Assembly (NCBI RefSeq): GCF_013201895.1
Contig: NZ_CP053841.1
Location: forward strand, 310,001 to 374,000
Direction of reading: 5' to 3'
From: Campylobacter blaseri
GTDB lineage: Bacteria; Campylobacterota; Campylobacteria; Campylobacterales; Campylobacteraceae
Length of the DNA: 64,000 bases
Shown: positions 37,495 through 45,474 of the stretch, piece after piece
Layout of the letters: each line of letters starts with the position of its first letter
How positions within the stretch are numbered: the stretch's first letter is position 1
Notes under the pieces: model-generated
Told to the model about the DNA's origin: nothing
Seen by the model: the letters and a program-made list of their open reading frames with translations, nothing else
The model's database searches: none
Translations under genes and position numbers: made by a program

Positions 37495-38400
37495 TGTTTT
37501 ACTCTCCTTTCTATCAAGCCCTTTGTTTGCATCTTTCCCGAGTGCTATTTTAAGATAATTTGCATCAAGTCCCATATTCTCAACTGCTTTATGGAATTTA
37601 TTATCTTGTCCATCTATATTTGCAAGGCGGTTTAGTAAGCTATTTATAGCAGTTGATGCAACCTCAGGTGCTTTTCCAAGTGATAAAAATCCTGATGCAA
37701 TGGAAGCTAGTTTATCCTCACTAATTCCAAGAATTTTTGAAGAGCCTGCAGTTCTTCCTATTATGTTAAATAGATCCTTTGCATTTACCATAGCCATTTT
37801 ATTATCTAAATAGTTTATCTTATCAGCATAAATGGCTAACTCTTTTAAATTCATCTTTAAATTGTTTGTAAGTAAAGATAGAGCGTCTCCTGCTTCTTTA
37901 CCACTCATCTCAAACGCAACTGCAGCTTTTGATGTTAAGGTTGTATACTCTTCTATATCTTTTGCTGCTAAATTTAGTCTTCCACCACTTACAGCAATAT
38001 CGGCAATATCAGCAAAGGAAACACCATAGTTTTTACTAATCTTTTTTAAAGCACTATTTACCATAGTCTCTTCTTCTTTATTGGCAAAGTCTACATACTT
38101 CTTAACATCAGCAAATGAAGCCTCATAATCAATTGCAATTTTTACAGGTAAAGCAATAGAGCCAATTAACGCAATCTTTTCTAGCATTTTTGATTTAAAC
38201 TCTTTCATTTCATCATCTAATTTATTTATCGTTTTTATATTTAATCTCATTTTAGACAAATCTTTTTTTAGATGTGAAACACTTGCTCCAGCTTTCTTAA
38301 TTGATGAGTTTAGTTTTCCAAAGGCTTTTGTGCAAGTACTAATTCCACTTAATCCCTTTAGTGCTATACCTATACTAATACCAACTGCAGTTTCTTGCAT
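37495..38400 (-). pseudogene. Phage tail tape-measure protein, truncated
   Basis: The N-terminal 300 residues of a TP901-type tape-measure protein: NSSIKKAGASVSHLKKDLSK coiled start, DYEASFADVKKYVDF, VSFADIADIAVSGGRLN, FEMSGKEAGDALSLLTNNLK, GRTAGSSKILGISEDKLASI and VASTAINSLLNRLANI. Complete proteins run to 600-1500 residues; here the frame is cut near 37510 and runs on into the 27-aa peptide gene. It starts behind AAAGGAGATTAAT. This is a deletion product of the prophage. Confidence 0.8.
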
Positions 38401-38417
38401 ATTAATCTCCTTTGTGT

Positions 38418-38423
38418 TATAAT
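38418..38423 (+). promoter_or_regulatory. -10 promoter six bases before an ATG (leaderless?)
   Basis: TGTTATAAT followed by CCCAAT and ATG at 38430. Transcription would begin at or within a base or two of the start codon; no ribosome site is present. Confidence 0.45.
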
Positions 38424-38429
38424 CCCAAT

Positions 38430-38732
38430 ATGAAAAATATTATCCGTTTTTACGAAAAATATAAACTTGAAATAATGGGAACTACTTTTTTTATTGTTCC
38501 ATTTGTTTTAAATTGGTGCCTTATGTCTACTCCTAGTGGCGACGATGACTTGTTCATTAAAGCTTTTGCAGCTTTTCTTTTTATGCTTGTTACACTTATT
38601 CCGGTAGGATTTTTACTAACTCCAATATTTCTTATAATAGAAATACTAATAGACATATATGAATCCATAGATTACCACAAAGAAAAAAGAAGAAATAAGA
38701 AAGAAAAGGAAAAAAGAAAAACCCAACTTTAA
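38430..38732 (+). CDS. Two-helix membrane protein in prophage remnant
   Basis: Protein of 100 residues from ATG 38430 (MKNIIRFYEKYKLEIMG) with two hydrophobic helices (GTTFFIVPFVLNWCLM and AFAAFLFMLVTLIPVGFLL region) and a highly basic C-terminus (KEKRRNKKEKEKRKTQL). No family recognised. It is divergent from the tape-measure gene and convergent with the tail chaperone, whose frameshift extension ends in its last codons. The -10 box placement suggests leaderless expression. Confidence 0.5.
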   Translation: MKNIIRFYEKYKLEIMGTTFFIVPFVLNWCLMSTPSGDDDLFIKAFAAFLFMLVTLIPVGFLLTPIFLIIEILIDIYESIDYHKEKRRNKKEKEKRKTQL

Positions 38733-39087
38733 AAACTCCTGTGCTTTAATATATCTTGTGAAATTCTTACAAACTCACTAAAATCGCTAAGCTCTAATTC
38801 CATTATTTCACTATAAGTAAAATGCAATGTATGCCCTATGAGAGCTACAGCTTCTAAGCTGTAACCCCCGCCTCTTCTAAAAAAGAATTAAGACCTTTTT
38901 GCAAAGCCATATAATCTTTTAGCCCCATATCTTCTATTTCATTCTCTGTCATATTAGTTGTAGCTGCTATCATAGCTACTGCTTGTGCAACCTCGCCATC
39001 TTTTAAATTTGCATTTTTTAAAACTCTAACAGTTGGTTCAAACATCTCAACATTTCTATCGCTTAATTCTATTTTTATACTTTTCAT
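38729..39087 (-). CDS. Phage tail assembly chaperone with probable programmed -1 frameshift
   Basis: The zero frame (39087-38854, 77 residues) starts MKSIKIELSDRNVEM and fits Mu gp41-like tail assembly chaperones (KDYMALQKGLNSFLEEAGVTA). Just before its stop the message reads GCG-GGG-GTT; a tRNA on GGG can slip back one base onto GGG. The -1 frame then continues 45 codons (YSLEAVALIGHTLHFTYSEI...) to TAA at 38729, giving a 119-residue product. Paired short/long chaperones made by -1 slippage are a general feature of long-tailed phages. The chaperone belongs next to the tape-measure gene, as here. No ribosome site is seen; the IS element lies directly upstream. Confidence 0.7.
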
Positions 39088-39129
39088 ATTTTAAATAATA
39101 AATGATTTTTTACTAATCAAATATCAAAA

Positions 39130-39459
39130 AACAAGGTAGTTATCTTGTTAGTAATGACCGCAATTTTCATATTTAACAACCTTTGGTAGAAAAAGCAGAA
39201 GTTATTATCTCAAATACTTCTTTGATATACTAGATATCCCATTATCTCAAATGCATTTACTAAATAATCTTGTAAGATAACATCAACATAAAATTATTTT
39301 ATGTTAAGCTAAATAAACACAGTATAAAAGCAATGTTTTTAAAACAGCATTCAAGATTTTGTGTTATTAGCTTTGGTTTTTGTTTAAAATCTTAGGTCTT
39401 TTAGAACCTGTTTACAAGAGAGAAAACAAAGCTTTAAATTAATTTTTAAAGGTTTTATT
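39130..39459 (+). ncRNA. Candidate bridge-RNA region of the IS110 element
   Basis: The leader of the transposase has no ORF but several stems: ACAAG-GTAGTTAT-CTTGT (39131-39148), ATCTT-GT-AAGAT, a perfect 9-bp AACATAAAA-TTA-TTTTATGTT (about 39285-39305), AACACA...TGTGTT enclosing AATG...CATT, and AGATTTT...AAAATCT. In the IS110 group, the bridge RNA that pairs with donor and target DNA is encoded upstream of the recombinase, which is the arrangement here. Guide loops cannot be assigned without knowing donor and target ends. Confidence 0.4.
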
Positions 39460-40308
39460 ATGCAAGTAAAATATTATGTCGGTGTTGATGTGTCAAAGAA
39501 TACATTAGATATATGTTTTTTATCTTCAAACAAAAAAGATAAATCATTTTATAAAATTCCAAATAACCAAGAAAATATAAACTCTTTTTTTAACTCTTTT
39601 AAAAAAGATGAAATTATTGTTTGTTTTGAATCAACAAATAATTATCATATAGAATTATCTAAATTTTTAACTAAAAATAAAATCGTTTATTCAGAGTTAA
39701 GCAGTTTTAAAACTTCATTATTTTTAAAGCATTTATCACATATTAAAACAGATATAACAGATAGCTACGGAATAGCTTATTATTGTGCTAATTTTACTAA
39801 TGACATAATCGCAAGTAAGTACAATTCACAATATAAACTTATTAAAAGTTATCATAGCACTTATAATTTGTTTGTAAAAATGCAAACTCAAATAAAGAAT
39901 TTTGAAAAATCACAAATAAGCGTAAATGATGAAATATTAAAAGATTTAATAAAAGAGTTAAAACTAAATTTAACTAAATTATTAAACAAAATAGAGCTTA
40001 TAACTTATGAAATATTAAAGAAAGAAATTCCACAAACAGAAAAAATTGTAAATAATAATAAAGGTTTAGGCAAAAATATTGCTATAACTCTTTTTCCTGT
40101 TCTTTATTATAGCAAGGATAAAAATTACAAACAGATAATATCGTATTTAGGACTTAGTCCAAGAATTTATGAAAGCGGAATTTCTGTTAAAAAAAATCAA
40201 CATATTAATAAAATAGGTAATTCAAATATAAGGAAAGCTCTTTTCTTATCTGCCTTATCTTGTATAAGATTTAATCCAATTTTCAAAAACAAAATATTTT
40301 ATACTTAA
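39460..40308 (+). CDS. IS110-family DEDD transposase/recombinase, short C-terminus
   Basis: Protein of 282 residues. The N-terminal RuvC-like DEDD domain shows YYVGVDVSKNTLDICF (first Asp), VCFESTNNYH (Glu) and HIKTDITDSYGIAYY (last Asps); the C-terminal transposase_20 domain has ISYLGLSPRIYESG and NKIGNSNIRKALFLSALSC, containing the serine region. Typical members are 310-340 residues; this one stops soon after RFNPIFKNKIFYT, so the last helices are missing and activity is doubtful. No strong ribosome site is seen. Confidence 0.85.
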   Translation: MQVKYYVGVDVSKNTLDICFLSSNKKDKSFYKIPNNQENINSFFNSFKKDEIIVCFESTNNYHIELSKFLTKNKIVYSELSSFKTSLFLKHLSHIKTDITDSYGIAYYCANFTNDIIASKYNSQYKLIKSYHSTYNLFVKMQTQIKNFEKSQISVNDEILKDLIKELKLNLTKLLNKIELITYEILKKEIPQTEKIVNNNKGLGKNIAITLFPVLYYSKDKNYKQIISYLGLSPRIYESGISVKKNQHINKIGNSNIRKALFLSALSCIRFNPIFKNKIFYT

Positions 40309-40657
40309 TTATTTAAAGCATAAAAAGAGTAAAAATCTATACTTAATAAAAACTTAACATATAAATATACTATCAAAAATTCTTTTAATCTATAGCTATT
40401 ATGACAGAAATTATAAATCATCTATATGCTAAATTTATCTTAAAATTTAACACTATTTTATTTTGTAAATTTAAAATGTAATTTTAAATAAGAATATAAA
40501 AATTTAATAAAAATTTAGAACATTAAAATAAATCAATACAGCTTTTTCTTTATATTTTATTTAATAATTTATTTAAATATTATTTTAATTGTTTATTAGT
40601 TATACTTTTATCTATTTTTAAAAGATATGTCAAAAAGAATTTGCAAGGAAGATTAAA
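40309..40657. other. AT-rich intergenic stretch
   Basis: No ORF, RNA gene or clear repeat recognised. It should include the right end of the IS110 element and the boundary of the prophage remnant. A ribosome site (CAAGGAAGATT) for the LysE gene ends it. Confidence 0.6.
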
Positions 40658-41263
40658 ATGTTGAATATAAGTGCTTTTATATTTTACATATTTGTTATGT
40701 CGTTTGCACCAGGTCCTAATGCGGTTATGGCTATGGCAAATGCTAATAAATATGGTTTTAAAAAGTCTTTGGAATTCATATTGGGCGTTTTTACGGGTGT
40801 TTTATTGATTATGCTTTTATCTAGTTATTTTAATTTTTTCTTTTTTAAATTTATTCCTAAAATTCAAATTTTTATGCAAATATTTGGTGCTATATTTATG
40901 ATATATTTGGCATATAGTATAATAAAGCCAAAAGATGATAAAAATGACGAAACTACAACAGAATTTGAAAAACCAAATTCAAAATTATATTTTATAGGTC
41001 TTATTTTACAATTTATAAATCCACAAACAATACTATTTGGAATAACGGTTTTTTCAAATTTTATTACTCCTTATTATAAGACAAATCTTGCACTAATTAC
41101 ATTTTCTTTTTCAATTAGCCTTATAAGCAGTTTAGCTATTAGCAGTTGGGCGCTGTTTGGGACTGTGTTTAATAGGTTTTTGTCAAAATATCAAAAGCCA
41201 TTTAATGCAGTGATGAGTCTGCTTTTAGTATATTGTGCTATTATGGTATTAAATGTAATATAA
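40658..41263 (+). CDS. LysE-family amino-acid exporter
   Basis: Inner-membrane protein of 201 residues with six helices. The family signature is MSFAPGPNAVMAMANANKYGFK at residues 13-34, and the C-terminal half has FINPQTILFGITVFSNF. LysE/RhtB proteins export amino acids such as lysine, homoserine or threonine; the substrate is not predictable here. It stands alone as the first core gene after the prophage remnant. Confidence 0.88.
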   Translation: MLNISAFIFYIFVMSFAPGPNAVMAMANANKYGFKKSLEFILGVFTGVLLIMLLSSYFNFFFFKFIPKIQIFMQIFGAIFMIYLAYSIIKPKDDKNDETTTEFEKPNSKLYFIGLILQFINPQTILFGITVFSNFITPYYKTNLALITFSFSISLISSLAISSWALFGTVFNRFLSKYQKPFNAVMSLLLVYCAIMVLNVI

Positions 41264-41529
41264 AAAAGCAATTGAGAAATTTTTATAAATTATAAAAAAA
41301 TATATTAAAGCCTTATACTACATAACCTTAATAGTTGTTTATTTTTAATTTTGGTCAATTTTTGGTCAAAATATTTTATTCTTATAAAAAAGCTTGTTTA
41401 ATTAAGTTAAATTGTATAGTGAGATAAAAATATTCTAGTGTTTAGATTCCTAAAAACAAAGCTTAACTTATTTTTATTTTCTGTTACAAAATTAGTACTA
41501 ACTAAATAAAAAAGAGTAATTTATATGAA

Positions 41530-42189
41530 TTATCCTGTCAAAGAGATATTTTCATAAAATTCTTCAACAATATCAGCATTTCCTAGATAGGCTAATATGT
41601 CACCTTCTTGTATTATATGTTCATAGTTTATATCTTTATTCCATTCTCCATCGTGTTTATATGCTATTAATTTCACATCAAAATTAGCTTTTTCTATATC
41701 ATTAAAACTTTTAGATATAAGAGATTTAGGTGCGACAAATTTTAAAATTCTCATACTATTACTTAAATCAATACTATCAAAATTGATATCTTCCACTATG
41801 ATTTTTACTAACATTTTACCAGCAATTTTTTCAGGATGTATAACTTTTGTAGCTCCAATCTTAGTTAAAATTTTGCCATGTGTGGTGCTAATAGCCTTTG
41901 CAATTATGTTTTTATTTCCCAGCTCTTTTAGTGCCATAACTGTTAAAATATTAGCTTCTATAGACTCACCAATACTGACAATAACAGTATCAAGATTGTA
42001 AATTCCTGCATTTTCAAGAGCCTCTTTGTTTGTGCTATCAAGAACATAACTATAATCAGTGTATTGGCTTATCTCTTGAACTATTTTTTCATTATTATCG
42101 ATTGCAATAACCTTAGCGTCAAGTTTTGATAGTCTTTTAGCTACATAAAAGCCAAATTTGCCTAATCCTATAATTGCTATTGTGTTCAT
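41530..42189 (-). CDS. Potassium uptake regulatory subunit (TrkA/KtrA type)
   Basis: Cytosolic RCK protein of 219 residues gating a potassium channel. The N-terminal Rossmann part has GLGKFGFYVAKRL at residues 6-18 and acidic AIDNNEKIV; the C-terminal TrkA_C part begins near 135. The single RCK pair and 219-residue size fit KtrA/KtrC rather than the double TrkA. It overlaps the channel gene upstream by 4 bases. Confidence 0.9.
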   Translation of the reverse strand: MNTIAIIGLGKFGFYVAKRLSKLDAKVIAIDNNEKIVQEISQYTDYSYVLDSTNKEALENAGIYNLDTVIVSIGESIEANILTVMALKELGNKNIIAKAISTTHGKILTKIGATKVIHPEKIAGKMLVKIIVEDINFDSIDLSNSMRILKFVAPKSLISKSFNDIEKANFDVKLIAYKHDGEWNKDINYEHIIQEGDILAYLGNADIVEEFYENISLTG

Positions 42190-43511
42190 ATTATTATTTT
42201 TCCTTTTGGATATTTAAATTGTTTATTTTTTCCTTTTCCTATCATCATAGTTGCAAATGCAAATATTCCTAATCTACCAGCTAGCATTAGCATAATAATA
42301 ACACTTTTTCCAAATACATTAAATTGTTCTGAAAAACTCAAAATATCACCATTGCCGACTGAAAGTCCAACTGTTCCAAAGGCTGATACTACTTCAAAAA
42401 GAATTTTAATAAATGGTAGTTTTTGAGTTTCAACTACAATCAAAGTGCAAAAAATTGTAAAAACTGATGAAAATATTATGATTGCTAGAGCTTTATTTAT
42501 AATATTTTGTTCAATAGATCTTTTAAAAATACTTGGTTCTTGATCATTGTCTTTAAAGATAAAAAAAGCAGTTATTATCAAAACGGCAACAGTTGTTATT
42601 TTAATTCCACCTGCTGTACTTCCTTGTCCACCACCTATCATCATAAATATAGTTGAAAAAAATAAAGAAGAATCTTTCAAGCCACCTATATCTATGCTAT
42701 TAAAGCCACTTGTCCTAAAATTTACTGATAAGAAAAATGAGTTTAATATCTTGTCATAAAGTGGAAGACTGCCAAATGTTTTTGGATTATTCCACTCTAT
42801 AGATAAAAATAAAATCATTCCAAATAAAATCAAAATTATTGTTCCAAAAATCATTATTTTTGTATGTAAAGTAAAATTTCTAGCAACTTTTCTTTTTTCA
42901 TAAATTTCAATCAAGACAGGGTAGCCAATACCTCCTAAAATGATTAAAACACATATGGTAAAAATTAATATTGTATTGTTTTGATACCCAACCAAGCTAT
43001 CTGTAAAAAGTGAAAATCCTGCATTATTAAATGCACTAATTGAATGAAACACTCCAAGCCATAAAGAACTAATTAAACTATATTTTTCACTAAACACAAT
43101 AGTAAGTATTAAAGAACCGATAGTTTCAATAATAAGCGATATAAAAAATATTTTTTTTGCAATCTCTGAAACATATAAATTAGGCAAATCCAAAGAGTGT
43201 TTCATAATAAGTTTTTCATCAAGATTTAAAGAATTTTTAACTATTGTAAAGAAAATTATAACTAAAGTCATATATCCAATTCCGCCTATTTGTATCAATA
43301 ATAATATAATGCCTTCTCCTATTGGTGTAAAAACTTCAGAAGTGCTAACTACTATAAGTCCAGTAACACAACTTGCAGAAGTAGAAGTAAAAACAGCATC
43401 TATAAAACTTAAATGACCAATATGAGATACAGGAAGTAGTAATAAACATGCACCAAAAAAAATAATGAATATATAACCATAAAAAATTCTCTTAATATAT
43501 TTATGTTGCAC
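42186..43511 (-). CDS. Potassium transporter membrane subunit (TrkH/KtrB type)
   Basis: Membrane protein of 441 residues with four M1-P-M2 repeats. Pore-loop segments are TSASCVTGLIVVST, ISAFNNAGFSLF, VNFRTSGFNSID and VSAFGTVGLSVGNGD, each with the central Gly-type selectivity residue. The size fits KtrB. It forms an operon with the RCK subunit through a 4-base overlap. The gene is divergent from tRNA-Glu/efp. Confidence 0.92.
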   Translation of the reverse strand: MQHKYIKRIFYGYIFIIFFGACLLLLPVSHIGHLSFIDAVFTSTSASCVTGLIVVSTSEVFTPIGEGIILLLIQIGGIGYMTLVIIFFTIVKNSLNLDEKLIMKHSLDLPNLYVSEIAKKIFFISLIIETIGSLILTIVFSEKYSLISSLWLGVFHSISAFNNAGFSLFTDSLVGYQNNTILIFTICVLIILGGIGYPVLIEIYEKRKVARNFTLHTKIMIFGTIILILFGMILFLSIEWNNPKTFGSLPLYDKILNSFFLSVNFRTSGFNSIDIGGLKDSSLFFSTIFMMIGGGQGSTAGGIKITTVAVLIITAFFIFKDNDQEPSIFKRSIEQNIINKALAIIIFSSVFTIFCTLIVVETQKLPFIKILFEVVSAFGTVGLSVGNGDILSFSEQFNVFGKSVIIMLMLAGRLGIFAFATMMIGKGKNKQFKYPKGKIII

Positions 43512-43754
43512 GAATTCCCTTGCTATTAGAAATTTTAATTAACTAAACTAAAATTCAATACCATAAAACTATACAATAAGACAGTTTTAAGATAATAAAA
43601 TTTTTATCATTCTAAATTAAAAAATATTATAATCTACTTAATGATTTATTCTAATTAAAATATTTTAAGTTAATTTTTATAAGTTAATTTTTAAAAATTT
43701 ATAAGATTATTTTAAATTATTAATGATACAATTTAACCTATAATTGTTTGCTAT

Positions 43755-43830
43755 GACCCTTTCGTCTAGTGGCCCAGGACATTGCATCCTCAATGCAAAA
43801 ACGGAAGTTCGAATCTTTCAAGGGTCGCCA
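43755..43830 (+). tRNA. tRNA-Glu (anticodon CTC), atypical loop
   Basis: Acceptor GACCCTT pairs with AAGGGTC, then G and encoded CCA. The anticodon stem TTGCA/TGCAA closes a 7-base loop TCCTCAA, placing CTC at 34-36 and C instead of the near-universal U at 33. The D-arm GTCT...GGAC and first half GACCCTTTCGTCTAGTGG match tRNA-Glu; the T-arm GGAAG-TTCGAAT-CTTTC has one G-U. The body looks functional, but the loop is unusual. Confidence 0.85.
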
Positions 43831-43887
43831 AATTCTTTTTAAGCTAAATATAGCATTGCAAATATGATATTTTAAACTTTTATTTGA

Positions 43888-43893
43888 TATAAT
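43888..43893 (+). promoter_or_regulatory. Extended -10 promoter of efp
   Basis: TGATATAAT 27 bases before the efp ATG, with AAGGAGAAAAT as ribosome site. Typical Campylobacter sigma-70 type without a clear -35. Confidence 0.6.
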
Positions 43894-43919
43894 AGCCTTT
43901 TAATAACTAAGGAGAAAAT

Positions 43920-44483
43920 ATGGCTTATTCTATGAGCGATTTAAAAAAAGGTTTAAAAATTGAACTTGATGGTATCCCATACAAAATTATAGAATACCAA
44001 CATGTAAAACCTGGTAAAGGTGCAGCTTTTGTTAGAGTTAAGATAAAATCATACATAAATGGAAGAGTTTTGGAAAAAACTTTTCACGCAGGAGATAAGT
44101 GCGAAGAGCCACATTTGGAAGAAAAACAGATGCAATATCTTTATGATGATGGTGATTTTTGCCAATTTATGGATACCCAAACTTATGAACAACTTGCTAT
44201 AAGTGATGAACTAGTTGCTGATAGCAAAAAATGGTTACTTGATGGAATGATGGTTGATATATTATTTCACAACGGTAAAGCAATCGGACTTGAAGTTCCA
44301 CCTACTGTTGAGTTAAAGATTGTAGAAACAGCACCTAATTTTAGAGGTGATACACAAGGTAGTAATAAAAAACCAGCAACACTTGAAACAGGAGCAGTTG
44401 TAACAATTCCTTTTCATATTTTAGAGGGCGAAACTATTAAAGTTGATACTTTGACTGGTGAATATTTAGAAAGAGTAAAATAA
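43920..44483 (+). CDS. efp: Translation elongation factor P
   Basis: Ribosome-binding factor that relieves stalling at polyproline stretches. Three OB domains in 187 residues. The modified-residue loop is [12 protein letters not shown], with Lys at about position 34 as the site for lysylation; the C-terminal signature [16 protein letters not shown] is present. It is monocistronic, ending in a strong shared terminator. Confidence 0.97.
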   Translation: MAYSMSDLKKGLKIELDGIPYKIIEYQHVKPGKGAAFVRVKIKSYINGRVLEKTFHAGDKCEEPHLEEKQMQYLYDDGDFCQFMDTQTYEQLAISDELVADSKKWLLDGMMVDILFHNGKAIGLEVPPTVELKIVETAPNFRGDTQGSNKKPATLETGAVVTIPFHILEGETIKVDTLTGEYLERVK

Positions 44484-44513
44484 AAAGTAATCTAGGGTTT
44501 CCTAGATTACTTT
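44484..44513. terminator. Bidirectional terminator between efp and the selenoprotein gene
   Basis: Perfect 13-bp stem AAAGTAATCTAGG / CCTAGATTACTTT with loop GTTT, starting directly after the efp stop and 5 bases from the stop of the convergent selenoprotein gene. Confidence 0.93.
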
Positions 44514-44518
44514 TATAT

Positions 44519-44752
44519 CTAACTTATTTTTTTAATAATATCTACTATTTCATTTTCGAATGGAAATCTTGGTTCTTCCATTGCTCTTTTTGAAAATATA
44601 GTTTTATCATCAACATCAACTGTAAAAATTCCATTAAGACCAGTTGCAGTTTCAACTACTGCATCAGGATATGCTTTTAAAATTTCTTCTTTCACACGGA
44701 AAGCTTCTGGTTTATAGTTTCAACTATTGCAATATGTAATTTTAACCTTCAT
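44519..44752 (-). CDS. SelW/Rdx-family selenoprotein with CxxU motif
   Basis: Minus-strand frame from ATG 44752 reads MKVKITYCNS, then TGA (44720-44722), then NYKPEAFRVKEEILKAYPDA, TGLNGIFTVDVDD and ends DIIKKIS-TAG. Taking TGA as selenocysteine gives a 77-residue Rdx/SelW thioredoxin-fold protein with redox motif C-N-S-U at 8-11, the position of CxxU in known members. A hairpin CTTTC-CGTGT-GAAAG, with a GU in its loop, begins 17 bases after the TGA, where a bacterial SECIS belongs. The ribosome site is AAAGGAGAAAAA. Expected role: small cytosolic thiol/selenol redox protein. Confidence 0.88.
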
Positions 44753-44853
44753 TTTTTTCTCCTTTGTATATGATAATTAATTTTAATTATACAATAAACA
44801 TTTTGAAAAATTTCTTTTAAATAGTATAATTTAAAAAATACAAAGGAGAAAAA

Positions 44854-45399
44854 ATGAAAAAAGTAGCTGTTATGTTTGCTGATGGTTTTGAAGAAATTGA
44901 GGCTATGAGTGTAGTTGATATATTAAGAAGAGCAGGGCTAGAAACACTTAGTGTTGGGCTTTTTAAAAAAATTGTTACAGGTGCTCATAATGTAGAAATG
45001 AAAACAGATTCAATTTTAGATGATTTAAATGTAGATGAGTTTGATATGATAGTTTTGCCAGGTGGGCTACCAGGAGCAGAACATTTGGCAAAGAGTGAAA
45101 AGTTAGCTCAAATTTTAAAAGAATTTGACAGAAAAAACTTAAAAATTGCAGCAATTTGTGCGGCTCCTTGGGCGCTGAGTGAGGCAGGAGTTTTAAAAGA
45201 AAAATACACTTGTTATCCAGGTTTTGAAAAACAGGTAAATCATAAGGGATATATTGCGGACAAAAATGTCGTAATTGATAAAAACATTATAACATCCAAA
45301 GGACCTGCAACTGCTATGGAATTTGCCCTTGCTTTAGTAAAAGAATTGCTTGGAGAAAGCAGATATAAAGAGGTTAAGGAAGGGCTTTTGTTCAGCTAA
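44854..45399 (+). CDS. DJ-1/PfpI family protein
   Basis: Cytosolic protein of 181 residues of the DJ-1/ThiJ family. The nucleophile Cys is in IAAICAAPWALSEAG near residue 103, the conserved Glu in ADGFEEIEAM near 15, and LPGGLPGAEHL precedes the active site. Family roles include glyoxalase III/deglycase-like or chaperone activity under oxidative or carbonyl stress; the exact activity is not predictable. Start fixed by AAAGGAGAAAAA. Confidence 0.9.
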   Translation: MKKVAVMFADGFEEIEAMSVVDILRRAGLETLSVGLFKKIVTGAHNVEMKTDSILDDLNVDEFDMIVLPGGLPGAEHLAKSEKLAQILKEFDRKNLKIAAICAAPWALSEAGVLKEKYTCYPGFEKQVNHKGYIADKNVVIDKNIITSKGPATAMEFALALVKELLGESRYKEVKEGLLFS

Positions 45400-45407
45400 T
45401 TTTATTT

Positions 45408-45446
45408 AAGATGTAAATTTTAAAGCTTTTTACAAATTTACATCTT
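45408..45446. terminator. Bidirectional terminator between DJ-1 and WG-repeat genes
   Basis: Perfect 13-bp stem AAGATGTAAATTT / AAATTTACATCTT with a 13-base loop, between two convergent genes. Confidence 0.85.
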
Positions 45447-45474
45447 TTGCCATATTTTTAAAAATAAAAGACTT

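Larger units (their letters stand above)
39095..40320 (+). mobile_element. IS110-family insertion element (ends approximate)
   Basis: Unit made of a 350-base structured non-coding left part and a DEDD transposase gene. IS110 elements lack terminal inverted repeats, so the borders cannot be fixed by eye; the left one must lie close to the tail chaperone start at 39087, the right one soon after the transposase stop. No prophage gene is visible to its right. Confidence 0.65.

Noticed and set aside
34046-40308. Intact Mu-like prophage
   Set aside because: No transposase A/B, portal, major head protein or full tail genes; genes point in conflicting directions and several are truncated.
41340-41380. 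Tandem TTTTTGGTCAA repeat as an attachment site
   Set aside because: Two short copies only, no integrase gene or matching copy seen elsewhere in the window.
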